Assembly (NCBI GenBank): GCA_937896235.1
Contig: CALBMX010000109.1
Location: forward strand, 1 to 64,000
Direction: 5' to 3'
Source: an uncultured bacterium
GTDB lineage: Bacteria > Planctomycetota > UBA1135 > GCA-002686595
Length of the DNA stretch: 64,000 nt
In this document: positions 1 through 8,015 of the stretch, one piece after another
Position numbering within the stretch: the stretch's first letter is position 1
How the letters are laid out: each line of letters begins with the position of its first letter
The notes under the pieces: model-generated
Told to the model about the DNA's origin: nothing
Database searches by the model: none
The model's input: only the letters and a program-made list of their open reading frames with translations
Made by a program: the position numbers and the translations under genes

Positions 1-514
1 GGACGCCGCGTTGGCAGTAGACAGGTGTCTCCAACGCTTATCCCGAGGTAACCAAAACACCTCGGTTCTGACGGCAACTTACAATTTCGACGCTTCATCA
101 GTGGTTCGCTTGCGCTCGTCTTTCCGACTCTTACCTGACACGTCTGGCGTGCCTTTTCCTTGACGCTCACTACCCTGGCTCTTAACCAATGCAGCTCAAG
201 GCGGTTTGCGGCCAGGGCCTGTACCCCGAACGCGAGGGGCCTATCCCTCATCTCGTATTCAGCTTGTCTGGACACACTTTAGTTTTGTACTTCGGGTGGA
301 CTCGTGATTTCATGCCTCAAGCATCGGTCGCAAATGCGCTTCCCCTAAGAAAACGACCCGCGAGAACCGTTGAACGTGGGTGAATAGTGCACCAACGCCC
401 ACCAGGTCGATCAGGTGATCTTGGCCAAGAGGACCTAACGGGGAGGTGCACCTTCCGAATCCGCGAAGATCGTGCGGCCACGAGTCCACGCCGCGCAGAC
501 AAAGACTGGGACTC
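1..514. other. Left-edge stretch without a convincing gene
   Basis: I see no credible coding region here: the reading frames are short, mutually overlapping and lack recognisable motifs. The first 65 bases can form two hairpins. One has 7-bp arms at 8-14 and 31-37 with a nested AGAC/GTCT pair; the other has 7-bp arms CCGAGGT/ACCTCGG at 43-49 and 59-65. A weaker GAGGG/CCCTC pair follows near 230-245. This could be the end of an RNA gene, a long untranslated region, or plain intergenic sequence. It does not match tmRNA, RNase P or rRNA signatures that I know. Confidence 0.4.
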
Positions 515-1048
515 TCAGCCGAAAGTAGCGGCGAGCCCAGCTAAACAGCAGATCAGAACCCCCTTTGCTAGCCGTCGGCGCAGCTCGGCCTCTCTTAGAC
601 CCGCGCGGCCCGCCGCTGCGGCGACACCAAGGGTGACGTAAGCCGCCGACCAATCGGTAAAGAGGTCAAAAACGGAGGCGTCCCGGCCCGGCACCGTACT
701 TTGATGGAACTCGTCGAGCAGCCCATAAAGGACAACGCTCCAAAACACCAAGCGGAAGTCCAAAAGGCCAAAACGCGCCCAGGGCTGACCGAGTGGCGTG
801 GGCTCTCGTGGCAAGGCGAAGGCCAGCCACAAAGTCAGTAGACCGAATAGAGGCGCATGGGCCATATTGGAGACCCATCCGCCCAAAAGGTTACCCCCTT
901 CCGGACCGGCCTCACGGCTAGACAACCACCAAATCATTCCGCCCCAAGTGATGGCGACCGCCAGCCAAAGGACGCGTGGCAAGCGAACGGCTGCACCGCC
1001 TAAGCTCCGGATGATGCGCAGAGCAGGGCCCTCAAGCTCACCTGTCAC
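515..1048 (-). CDS. VanZ-like integral membrane protein
   Basis: A protein of 177 residues with about four hydrophobic segments. The last third carries the VanZ-type signature: DEFHQ, a PGR turn, then an Asp-containing helix (DLFTDW). VanZ-like proteins are small membrane proteins; only a few are linked to glycopeptide (teicoplanin) tolerance, and most have no known role. The GTG start overlaps the TGA of the upstream kinase gene by four bases (GTGA), so the two are probably translationally coupled. It is the last gene of the leftward nadC run. The family call is good; the function is unknown. Confidence 0.75.
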   Translation of the reverse strand: MTGELEGPALRIIRSLGGAAVRLPRVLWLAVAITWGGMIWWLSSREAGPEGGNLLGGWVSNMAHAPLFGLLTLWLAFALPREPTPLGQPWARFGLLDFRLVFWSVVLYGLLDEFHQSTVPGRDASVFDLFTDWSAAYVTLGVAAAAGRAGLREAELRRRLAKGVLICCLAGLAATFG

Positions 1049-1509
1049 AGGGTCTTCTTGGCCACAAAGACCAGCCCGCGCTCCCCCTGCTGGACAGTCA
1101 AACTGCAGCCCATCTCCTTCACAAGAAAGATGCCCCGACCGCGCTCGCTCTCAAGCGCTTCGAGAATATCACATGGCTCGCGGGTCAAGCTGTCTTGGGC
1201 TTCTTGCAAATCTCCTGCGCCTCCGTCCTCGACAAGCATCGTCCACGTCTGCCCATTCCAGGACAGCTCAATTCCCATGCGGACATCGCCGGTAAGATCT
1301 GCAACCTTCATCGCACCCCCGCCGCCACCGTGATCGACTGCATTGGCAAGTAACTCCGAGGCCACCAGCATCAGACCGTCGACCTCTTTGTCTTCGAATA
1401 AGAACGCTCGCCCAAACAACCGGACCATACGGCGTCCTAAGCGCACGGATTCGTGAACGGCGGGAAGATCGACCATAACCCTCGTAGGGCTGACTTCGTT
1501 TGGATTCAT
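1045..1509 (-). CDS. RsbW-like anti-sigma/serine kinase (HATPase_c_2)
   Basis: A 154-residue, single-domain GHKL ATPase of the anti-sigma regulatory factor type. The N box is at about 52-60 (ELLANAVDHG), the G1 box at about 94-97 (EDGG), and the G2 loop at about 123-130 (RGRGIFLV). Family members bind ATP and either hold a sigma factor or phosphorylate an anti-anti-sigma (STAS) partner. No STAS or sigma gene lies next to it; the nearest sigma gene is about 33 kb away. Its ATG overlaps the nadC stop by four bases and its stop overlaps the VanZ-like start, an unusual linkage to NAD synthesis. The partner is unknown. Confidence 0.8.
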   Translation of the reverse strand: MNPNEVSPTRVMVDLPAVHESVRLGRRMVRLFGRAFLFEDKEVDGLMLVASELLANAVDHGGGGGAMKVADLTGDVRMGIELSWNGQTWTMLVEDGGAGDLQEAQDSLTREPCDILEALESERGRGIFLVKEMGCSLTVQQGERGLVFVAKKTL

Positions 1510-2417
1510 TGGCCACCGACCTCCACAAGTAAGGACAAATCTAATACTTTCGCCGAATGGGTCAGCGCGCCTACAGAAATGCGATCGACCCCGGTTTTAG
1601 AGACCGCTTCCACATCGGCGAGGGTCAGCCCCCCCGACGCTTCTAGCTCGACTTTGCGGCCCGCGGCTCGCGCCACCTCGCGCAGCTCTGGAACTAGGGC
1701 CGTCATCTGCTCGACGCTCATGTTGTCGAGCAAGACAACGTCGGCCCCCCCTCGAATGGCACCCATCGCCTCTGCTCTATTGCGCGCTTCCGAGGTGATC
1801 GGGATTTCGTTGCCCAGCCGCTCGCGCACTTCTCGCGTCAAGCTCTCTAGGTCCAGTCCTGACAGGTCGAGATGGTTGTCCTTAATCATCGCCTCGTCAT
1901 ATAGGCCAAAACGATGGTTACTTCCGCCCCCGCAGACAACCGCGTACTTCTGCAGAGCCCGCAGGAGGGGGATGGTTTTGCGAGTGTCGAGAATCCGGGC
2001 TCTACCCGCAGCCTGTTCCACATAAGCCGCAGTAAGCGTCGCCACACCTGAGAGCTGCTGCAGGAAATTGAGGGCCGTGCGCTCCGCAATAAGCACCGCG
2101 CGCCCATCTCCACTAACCTTGGCGACACGGTCTCCCGCTGCGACGGTCTCTCCATCCGCGTGAAAGAGAGTCACCTCGGCATTGGAGTCGCAAACAAGGA
2201 ACGCCTCGCGAAACAGCTCGAGGCCTGCAAGGCGGCCTGCGCCCTTGGCAAGTAAGGTTGCAGTCACATGCGCCCCCGGGGGAACAGCCATGCTAGAGGT
2301 CAAATCACCTGACCCAAGATCTTCTTCGATCGAAAGAGCCACGATACGTCGAAGCTCGGCCTGGCCAATCAAGTCCACCAGTGAAAACGATTTCGATTTA
2401 GTTAGGGGAGCAGTCAT
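1506..2417 (-). CDS. nadC: Nicotinate-nucleotide diphosphorylase (carboxylating)
   Basis: NadC (quinolinate phosphoribosyltransferase), 303 residues. It converts quinolinate and PRPP to nicotinate mononucleotide, CO2 and diphosphate in de novo NAD synthesis. Visible family motifs are the early EDLGSGDLTS segment, the NFLQQLSGVAT helix, the RILDTRKT strand with its substrate-binding Arg and Lys, IKDNH, and the barrel end EASGG...GVDRISVGALTHS. Length is normal (about 280-300). It starts at an ATG and overlaps the following kinase gene by four bases (ATGA). No nadA or nadB is present in the window. Confidence 0.97.
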   Translation of the reverse strand: MTAPLTKSKSFSLVDLIGQAELRRIVALSIEEDLGSGDLTSSMAVPPGAHVTATLLAKGAGRLAGLELFREAFLVCDSNAEVTLFHADGETVAAGDRVAKVSGDGRAVLIAERTALNFLQQLSGVATLTAAYVEQAAGRARILDTRKTIPLLRALQKYAVVCGGGSNHRFGLYDEAMIKDNHLDLSGLDLESLTREVRERLGNEIPITSEARNRAEAMGAIRGGADVVLLDNMSVEQMTALVPELREVARAAGRKVELEASGGLTLADVEAVSKTGVDRISVGALTHSAKVLDLSLLVEVGGQ

Positions 2418-2488
2418 GCGGCCGAGAGTGTACCGCCTTTGAGGGGCTAGAAAAGAGCGGCCCGAGGGGGTTCTTCAGGTTTCCAACC

Positions 2489-2926
2489 CTATCGATTTCT
2501 TGTCACGCCCCTCATCGCTGGCAAGATCCCCTCGCCATCGGGTTGCACCTGAGGCATTAAAGGCCGACTCCTTCCCCGCGAAACAGTCCTCCGGTTGCGC
2601 TCCTTCAAGAAGTCCTGGACCCGACTCGCCGTGATCTCACCGACTCCCGGGACGCTGCGCATATCAAATACATTCTTGTCTGGAGTCTTCCAACGCGCCT
2701 CGACCAGCTCGACAGCGCGGGTGCCTCCTATCCCCGGCAGTGCTCTCATTTCGCGGGCGGACATCCTCGAGAGATCCCACACCACTTCGGTCACCTCTGG
2801 CGCATCCACTAGCGCGCGATCGAGCGCCCCGCGACTCCAAAATGCCGCTCCGGTCGCCGCGCTCATCCAACCGACAACGACCCAGGCCCAAAGAGGGACG
2901 CTTCCACGACTAAGGCTGTGTTTCAT
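2489..2926 (-). CDS. ComEA-like helix-hairpin-helix protein
   Basis: A protein of about 145 residues when started at the ATG at 2926. This start leaves a hydrophobic N-terminal anchor (PLWAWVVVGWMSAATG) and does not overlap the upstream gene; a longer frame begins at 3037. The second half contains two helix-hairpin-helix units, LPGIGGTRAVELVEAR and VPGVGEITASRVQDFL, as in ComEA/T2SK. Family members bind DNA non-specifically outside the cytoplasmic membrane during natural transformation. No other competence gene is nearby, so a role in DNA uptake is only suggested. Confidence 0.75.
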   Translation of the reverse strand: MKHSLSRGSVPLWAWVVVGWMSAATGAAFWSRGALDRALVDAPEVTEVVWDLSRMSAREMRALPGIGGTRAVELVEARWKTPDKNVFDMRSVPGVGEITASRVQDFLKERNRRTVSRGRSRPLMPQVQPDGEGILPAMRGVTRNR

Positions 2927-2966
2927 ACCCAAAGGACTGCGCACTTCCCCGGTGGTTGCAGGGAAA

Positions 2967-3284
2967 CTACGGAATAGGCTCAAACTCTGCGAACATTCCC
3001 TCGCACTCTGCGAGGCCGGCCAGAGGCCTAAAATCACACACCTCGCCGAACTCGCCCCAGAGCTCCATCACCGATGCGTTGGTGTGAGCGGCCTCAACGG
3101 CTTCAGCCGAGAGCCATTCGAAGACCTCCAAGATCGTCCCATCCTTGGCCCGCATTGCATAAGCCGGTCGCTCGGTCACTAGGCCCTCTGCGCGCAACAC
3201 GCCCATGTGCTTGCTCACGAGGGCGGCCAAGTCGGCCTCCCTTCCCGGCTTGGGCGTGTACGAGGCGATCACGAATCTTCCCAT
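2967..3284 (-). CDS. Small ABM-like dimeric alpha/beta barrel protein
   Basis: A 105-residue protein with the layout of the antibiotic biosynthesis monooxygenase fold: an opening beta strand (RFVIASYTPKPG), a helix, a central strand (TILEVFEWLS) and a closing helix rich in acidic residues. Such proteins are small dimers, some acting as cofactor-free monooxygenases and many of unknown role. I chose the ATG at 3284, which shares a base with the stop of the DyP gene (TAATG), over the TTG six bases upstream. The coupling suggests a role alongside the peroxidase. The substrate is unknown. Confidence 0.65.
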   Translation of the reverse strand: MGRFVIASYTPKPGREADLAALVSKHMGVLRAEGLVTERPAYAMRAKDGTILEVFEWLSAEAVEAAHTNASVMELWGEFGEVCDFRPLAGLAECEGMFAEFEPIP

Positions 3285-4132
3285 TAGCAAGCGCTCCCTA
3301 ATTGTGGCGAATCCAGCGCCCGCAAATCCAGGTGTCCGCCGAGAAGCGGCGGGCAGAAGAAATAGGCCCCCGTCACCGGGCGGGTGAAGCGGAAGAGCGC
3401 GTCGACGATCCCATCGTCCAGTCCAAGCATGCGGCGGGCAATCGCCTCAAAAGGGTCGAGACTTGCACCAAACGCCACAAAAACAAGCCCCTCCTCCGAC
3501 TCGTTACACCACGGCATCGAACGCCTAACCACAAAGGCCTCTGGCGTAAAGTCCTCTTGAGCAGTCCGCTTCACGTGGGCTGACGCGGGAGCATCTTGGA
3601 GCTCCTCGTTGTCGCTCTTGCGGCGCCCGATGATTTGATCTTGCTCGTCTTTGTCCAGGTCCCCGAACGTGTCGAGATCGTGAACCCAACGCTGCACGGC
3701 GACAAAGCTGCCTCCGTCCCGACCTTCGCCTACACCTGCAAGGAGCGCCACGCGTACCGCGTCATCTCCCACTGGGTTTTCCGTGCCGTCCTCGTAGCCA
3801 CTGAGGTCGAACCCGCTGTGGTAACGAAAGGAGTCCGTGACGGCCTCGACCTCGAGCACACCCGCAAAATGCGCGCGCAAAGCGCGGTCTTGGTACAGCA
3901 GATCTCCAAGGTCCTCACCTCGAAGCCAAACCCAAAGAGCGCCACCGGTTCCAGGCATCTCTACGCCTCTCCCCACCAGACTGGGAAAGGGACGCATGCC
4001 CTCAAGTGCGGCCTCAAGCAAACCAAAAGTGGGCGGCCCGATCCCGATCACACAGCGAGCATCGACTTCGAGCTCGCCAAGTTTCGCCCGCACGGAATCC
4101 GCCGCCGCGGACTTCGCCAAGCGGAATGTCAA
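3284..4132 (-). CDS. DyP-type heme peroxidase
   Basis: At least 282 residues. DyP peroxidases use H2O2 to oxidise dyes, phenols and other substrates. The signature GXXDG is present in SGYEDGTENP, the proximal heme ligand His is likely in SAHVKR, and the distal Arg is in FVVRRSMPW. The end (FTRPVTGAYFFCPP) is typical of the compact P/B class. The first possible start in frame is the TTG at 4132, but the frame stays open upstream to the stop at 4202-4204 and encodes RILEPVPLRSRY just before that TTG, which resembles the usual N-terminal strand of the family. The true start is therefore unclear (see findings). No export signal or encapsulin gene is visible. Confidence 0.88.
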   Translation of the reverse strand: MTFRLAKSAAADSVRAKLGELEVDARCVIGIGPPTFGLLEAALEGMRPFPSLVGRGVEMPGTGGALWVWLRGEDLGDLLYQDRALRAHFAGVLEVEAVTDSFRYHSGFDLSGYEDGTENPVGDDAVRVALLAGVGEGRDGGSFVAVQRWVHDLDTFGDLDKDEQDQIIGRRKSDNEELQDAPASAHVKRTAQEDFTPEAFVVRRSMPWCNESEEGLVFVAFGASLDPFEAIARRMLGLDDGIVDALFRFTRPVTGAYFFCPPLLGGHLDLRALDSPQLGSAC

Positions 4133-4178
4133 GTAGCGCGAGCGAAGAGGGACCGGCTCTAAGATCCGAGTTGAGCCA

Positions 4179-4445
4179 CTACTTGTAGTTAAATAGGTCC
4201 TTCATCGACAAGGGAGTGTCCACTAAGGCGTTGATCGCTTGGTGGACCTTCAATCGAGTCTTAGACGTAAGTCTTCGGCCCCGGCAAGCACGTGAAACCA
4301 TTTTGTGCGTCAACTGCATCGAGGAAGCGGTCACTAGATCCGCCGACTTGAAGTTGTGTTTCGCAAGGAGCGCCGCAATCGGCTGCTCGCCTAGATTCCG
4401 TTCGAGCTCGCCTTTGGGCCGGCCCTCTGTACCTTCGTTTTCCAT
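4179..4445 (-). CDS. Small conserved HTH-like protein (LTHK...DLFNY type)
   Basis: An 88-residue, basic protein with an acidic start. Its core reads as two short helices and a basic turn (QLTHKMVSRACRGRRLTSK), then an amphipathic helix and the ending DLFNYK. I recall similar small proteins from PVC bacteria with the same spacing; they look like one-domain DNA-binding proteins, but I know of no assigned function. It sits directly upstream of the DyP gene on the same strand, and its last codons overlap the open frame of that gene. It might regulate the peroxidase; this is inference. Confidence 0.6.
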   Translation of the reverse strand: MENEGTEGRPKGELERNLGEQPIAALLAKHNFKSADLVTASSMQLTHKMVSRACRGRRLTSKTRLKVHQAINALVDTPLSMKDLFNYK

Positions 4446-5094
4446 GACGTCATCTTACCCACGGAGGGGAATCACCTAACCCCTCTCTATCCCCAAAAAA
4501 TCGCAGCCCCCCACGCGCAGCAACGCGACCTGCTCGCAATCTCTAACCGGGTACCCATCGGGGAGGGTGAGAGCACACACAGGGCGCTCCCCGATCGAGT
4601 CCCGAAAGTCGCACGCTAGGCGTCGCTTGTGCTGGGGATCCATCGTGAAAATCACATCGCTCCAATCGAGCTCTTAGCCGCGAGGGCGCTGCGTGGCACT
4701 CTTTGGATGGGCCCCGGGAGCGTCTCTCCCTGGGGTCCCCGCCCATGACCCAACTGCCCCGGAAGAGGGCCCGGAAGCCAGCCGGCCTAACTCCCGCCAA
4801 AGACAAGCACCCAGGGACCTCGCAGCTCCCCATTCGAATCAGCATGAAGTAGCAAAACCATAGGAGAGTGGAGATGCCCAAGCTAGCGCAGTGGTCCTCG
4901 CCCCACGCCTGATTGGCAGATCACAAGGCGAGGACTACGACTTGAACGATCACGAGGTAAGAGCATACCAGTCCCCAAAAGTAGGAACCATCGGCGCGCA
5001 ATGTTGAGAGCACACCTTTGCGAGCACCTAAAATCCAGCAGAGAACCTACACTCATCCCCTCCCGCACGCTCGCTACAGACTAAACTGAACGGA
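4446..5094. other. Intergenic region with no recognised gene
   Basis: About 650 bases between the leftward small HTH-like gene and the rightward glycosyltransferase. The frames inside are short, without family motifs, and read like off-frame translation of GC-rich DNA. There is an imperfect inverted repeat around 4711-4740 (GGGCCCCGGGAG... with CTCCCTGGGGTCCC). It should contain divergent promoters for both flanking genes, but I cannot point to clear -35/-10 boxes. A small RNA cannot be excluded. Confidence 0.5.
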
Positions 5095-6768
5095 ATGGCC
5101 CCTTCCACTCGTAACCCTCTGCCCGCTGGAAAACTCGTCCTTGCTCTTGTGGTGCTCGCACTGCTCTTGCGGATACCAAATTTAAACCAGAGTGTCTGGT
5201 TTGACGAGGCGTGCATGTCCCACCAGCGCGTCGGGACTTTTGAGCAGCTTATCGCGACCTTGTTCGTCGATATCCATCCGCCGCTTTTCCTCAGCTTCAT
5301 GCACTTTTGGGGCCGCCTGTTTGGCGACGGAGAGGTCGTCATGCGGCTGCCGGCACTCGCAGCTGGACTCGGCTCGATCCCGCTCATTTTTGCCATCGGA
5401 AGGCGCCTCCTCTCCGAGCGCATCGGGCTCTTGGCCGCACTGCTGGCAAGCCTATCGACGGTCCACATTTGGTACTCCATCGAGGCGCGCCTCTACGCAC
5501 CGATTCTATTCCTAGCACTGCTCTCGGTATGGCTCTTCCACCGACGACTCGACGGGGCGCCAAAGCGAGAGTGGCTCGCGTTCTTCTTCACACTCGTAGC
5601 GATGGTTGGCGTCCACTACTACCTCGCCACCTTCCTTGTCGTGTTCACCTTACTCGGCCTGCTCGCCTCGAAGCTCGGCGCCAGTAGAAGAACGGGCGTC
5701 GGCATCACGCTGACCAGTAGCGCCGTCCTGCTTGCCATTCTCGGCTTTGTTGCAATCAAGCTCTCGCTCGCTGAATTCGAAACCTCCCAGGGATACATGG
5801 CCGGGTTCACACCTGCCGAGGCCTACCGCCTGCTCTTCCAATGGGGCTGGACGGGCAACGCCTCTGCCGGCGGACTCGCGCCTGGAGGGGGGAGCTCGGT
5901 TGCGCCCTGGAGTCTCGGCTGGTTGCTATGGGTGACCCTGCAGATACTCGGAGTCGGACTCTTCCTCCTGGGCTTGCGCCGCGTCGCTAGAGAGGCCCGT
6001 GTGCGCCCCCAAGCATGGTGCCTACTCGCGTACCTCTTTTGCCTTCCACTCTTCCTTCAAGTCCTGGCCTGGATCGGCTTGGAGGGCACCTACATCCCTC
6101 GAAGCGCGATTCCTTTCCTTCCGTTTTTCCTGCTCGTCTTAGCCGCGGGTCTCGACTCGATCGGCAAGCCAAAAATCAGGAGCGCAACCCTCGCCCTAGT
6201 GCTAGGATTGCAGGTTGTCAACTTGGCGGTTTTTTATGCGCGTGGCGACGCCTGGACGGTCTACAAACCCCACCAGGACTGGCGCTCTGCAGCCGCATAC
6301 TTTGCTGGAGAGATCGAGGCGGGAGGTCTGGGCAGCGCCATCTTCACGACCATGCCCAACCAGCGCAGCTTGTCGTACTACGACGCTCGGATACAGACTC
6401 ACTCGAACCTGATGCCGACCGCAAACAAGGTCGCCGCTGCGCAGGATTCTTTTGACAGAAAGCTCGGCACTTGGCTTGGCGCAAAGCTCGGTAGCGCGGC
6501 GATTCATGTTGCGGAGAGGGTAGAAGCGACGAAGGCGGCCCTCCTCGAGGATGCCAAACTTCAGCTCTACCCACTAGGCAACGGCACCCTCAAGGGGCTT
6601 GACCCAGAGCTCCTGCGGGCGAACCCCGTGTTCTACGTACTCGACAACCATTGGCACCCTCCGGGTGTCCCCAAGGTGATGCCTGTACTCCAAAACGACT
6701 CCGTAACGCTCGTCGACCGTAGGGAATTCCAAGGGCTGACGGTTTACAAATTGCGAGTTCAACCATGA
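5095..6768 (+). CDS. GT39-type (ArnT/PMT_2) membrane glycosyltransferase
   Basis: A 557-residue polytopic membrane protein. It opens with a hydrophobic helix followed by WFDEA, the acidic first-loop motif of the PMT/ArnT clan, then HPPLF, also typical. About ten or more membrane segments run to roughly residue 380, followed by a soluble C-terminal domain. Enzymes of this clan move a sugar from a polyprenyl-phosphate donor to lipid or protein on the periplasmic side. Its stop overlaps the start of the next gene (ATGA), a dolichol-phosphate-mannose-synthase-like GT2 that could make its lipid-linked donor. The acceptor is unknown. Confidence 0.85.
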   Translation: MAPSTRNPLPAGKLVLALVVLALLLRIPNLNQSVWFDEACMSHQRVGTFEQLIATLFVDIHPPLFLSFMHFWGRLFGDGEVVMRLPALAAGLGSIPLIFAIGRRLLSERIGLLAALLASLSTVHIWYSIEARLYAPILFLALLSVWLFHRRLDGAPKREWLAFFFTLVAMVGVHYYLATFLVVFTLLGLLASKLGASRRTGVGITLTSSAVLLAILGFVAIKLSLAEFETSQGYMAGFTPAEAYRLLFQWGWTGNASAGGLAPGGGSSVAPWSLGWLLWVTLQILGVGLFLLGLRRVAREARVRPQAWCLLAYLFCLPLFLQVLAWIGLEGTYIPRSAIPFLPFFLLVLAAGLDSIGKPKIRSATLALVLGLQVVNLAVFYARGDAWTVYKPHQDWRSAAAYFAGEIEAGGLGSAIFTTMPNQRSLSYYDARIQTHSNLMPTANKVAAAQDSFDRKLGTWLGAKLGSAAIHVAERVEATKAALLEDAKLQLYPLGNGTLKGLDPELLRANPVFYVLDNHWHPPGVPKVMPVLQNDSVTLVDRREFQGLTVYKLRVQP

Positions 6769-7529
6769 GCTCGGCAAGCCCCACGCCTTGTGACCTCACC
6801 ATTGTCATTGCCTGCTTCAACGAAGCTCCCCACCTGGCGGAATCCGTTGCAGAGATCGACGCGGTAATGGCGCGGACGAACACGAGCTACGAGCTCCTAT
6901 TTATCGACGATTGCAGTCTAGATGGCACACGTGATGTCATCAAAAGACTGGTCGCCGACCAAGTCAGTGGGCTGCCACGGAGCTTTGTCTTCCACGAAAA
7001 AAACGTTGGCCGAGGGGGGACGGTTCGCGAGGGCATCCTGATGTCGAGGAGCGCCATCGCTGGATTCCTGGACATCGATTTGGAGGTCCGTGCCGAGCAC
7101 ATTCCCCGCATGCTCCAAGCGCTCGAAGCTGGTGCGGACGTCGCCACTGCAAAACGCCACTCCTCTTTTGGATGGAGTTGGAAGTCCCTCCATCGCTATA
7201 TTTTGAGCAGGGGCTACTTAACAGTCTTTCGGCTCCTTTTGAGGACCCCTCTAAAGGACACCGAGACCGGCTACAAGTTCTTTCGTCGCGAGGCCATCTT
7301 GCCCGTCCTTCAAGAGACGGAGACCAAGGGCTGGTTCTGGGACACCGAGGTCATGGTCCTCGCATGGCTGCACGGACTAGACATCCAAGAGCTCCCCTGC
7401 CCATTCACACGCCGCGCAGAGAAGAAGTCCACCGTCAAGGTACTCTCTGTCGTCCGCGAATACCTGACGTCGATTTTATCCTTCCGGAAGCGGATTCAAG
7501 GGCGCACGCGCAAGCCAAACTCAGTCTAG
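6765..7529 (+). CDS. Family 2 glycosyltransferase (DPM1-like)
   Basis: A 254-residue GT-A enzyme. It starts with the nucleotide-sugar strand TIVIACFNEAPHL, continues with LLFIDDCSLDGT, a GRGGTVREGI helix and the metal-binding FLDIDLE in place of DXD, and ends with a basic tail. This pattern fits polyprenyl-phosphate sugar synthases of the DPM1 group, which load a sugar on a lipid carrier at the cytoplasmic face. No C-terminal membrane helices are present. Four-base overlap with the GT39 gene supports a two-enzyme unit. Its last nine bases overlap the convergent gene at 7521. Confidence 0.87.
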   Translation: MSSASPTPCDLTIVIACFNEAPHLAESVAEIDAVMARTNTSYELLFIDDCSLDGTRDVIKRLVADQVSGLPRSFVFHEKNVGRGGTVREGILMSRSAIAGFLDIDLEVRAEHIPRMLQALEAGADVATAKRHSSFGWSWKSLHRYILSRGYLTVFRLLLRTPLKDTETGYKFFRREAILPVLQETETKGWFWDTEVMVLAWLHGLDIQELPCPFTRRAEKKSTVKVLSVVREYLTSILSFRKRIQGRTRKPNSV

Positions 7530-8006
7530 AAGTCCGCTCCTTCGCCGCACACGATTCAGACGGCGCAAGACCTTCACCTTGGCTTCAAACGGGTACCGCT
7601 CGACCTCGACCATCAGGTGGTGCTCGGGAGTAAACACCTCCGGCAGGGCGGCAATCCGACCATTACCCTCAAAGCACAGGTTTACCATTGGTGACTCTTG
7701 TACAACTTTGATCCAGGACACCGACGGCAAAGACCTCGCGAGCGAAGCGCGGGTCAGCTCGCCGTGTTTCACGATTTCTGCAGCGTGTTCCCGTAATCGA
7801 TCCGCGCGCTTCCCTGTGGCCTGAATCGCGTTTTCACGGTCGATCGCATGTACGGGGAGCAGTAAAAGGAGAGGGACCATCACGACGTCTTTGGGCGTGC
7901 GCTTGCGATGGATCTCAAGAGTCCCCTTGGCCGACAAGGCGTCCTTCCACTCAAAATCTTCGAGTTCGGACTTCTTGCCAAGCAAGTAGTGAAGAAAGGG
8001 CCTCAC
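7521..8006 (-). CDS. Hypothetical protein downstream of the K+ channel gene
   Basis: A 161-residue protein of no family I recognise, started at a GTG. It has one hydrophobic stretch at about 42-55 (VVMVPLLLLLPVHA), preceded by a charged N-terminal part and followed by a mixed alpha/beta region ending in a very basic helix (KVKVLRRLNRVRRRS). It begins nine bases after the channel gene ends, so the two are probably co-transcribed; it may be an accessory of the channel. The 3' end overlaps the convergent glycosyltransferase by nine bases. Confidence 0.6.
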   Translation of the reverse strand: MRPFLHYLLGKKSELEDFEWKDALSAKGTLEIHRKRTPKDVVMVPLLLLLPVHAIDRENAIQATGKRADRLREHAAEIVKHGELTRASLARSLPSVSWIKVVQESPMVNLCFEGNGRIAALPEVFTPEHHLMVEVERYPFEAKVKVLRRLNRVRRRSGLLD

Positions 8007-8015
8007 CCCCTGGGT

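Noticed and set aside
510-540. Possible 23S rRNA fragment (AGTAGCGGCGAGC)
   Set aside because: The match is short, lacks rRNA context on both sides, and lies in the 3' end of the VanZ-like gene.
4543-4881. A 112-codon minus-strand frame in the 4.4-5.1 kb gap
   Set aside because: No motif, no ribosome site, and Arg/Pro/Ser/Cys-rich composition as in random GC-rich frames.
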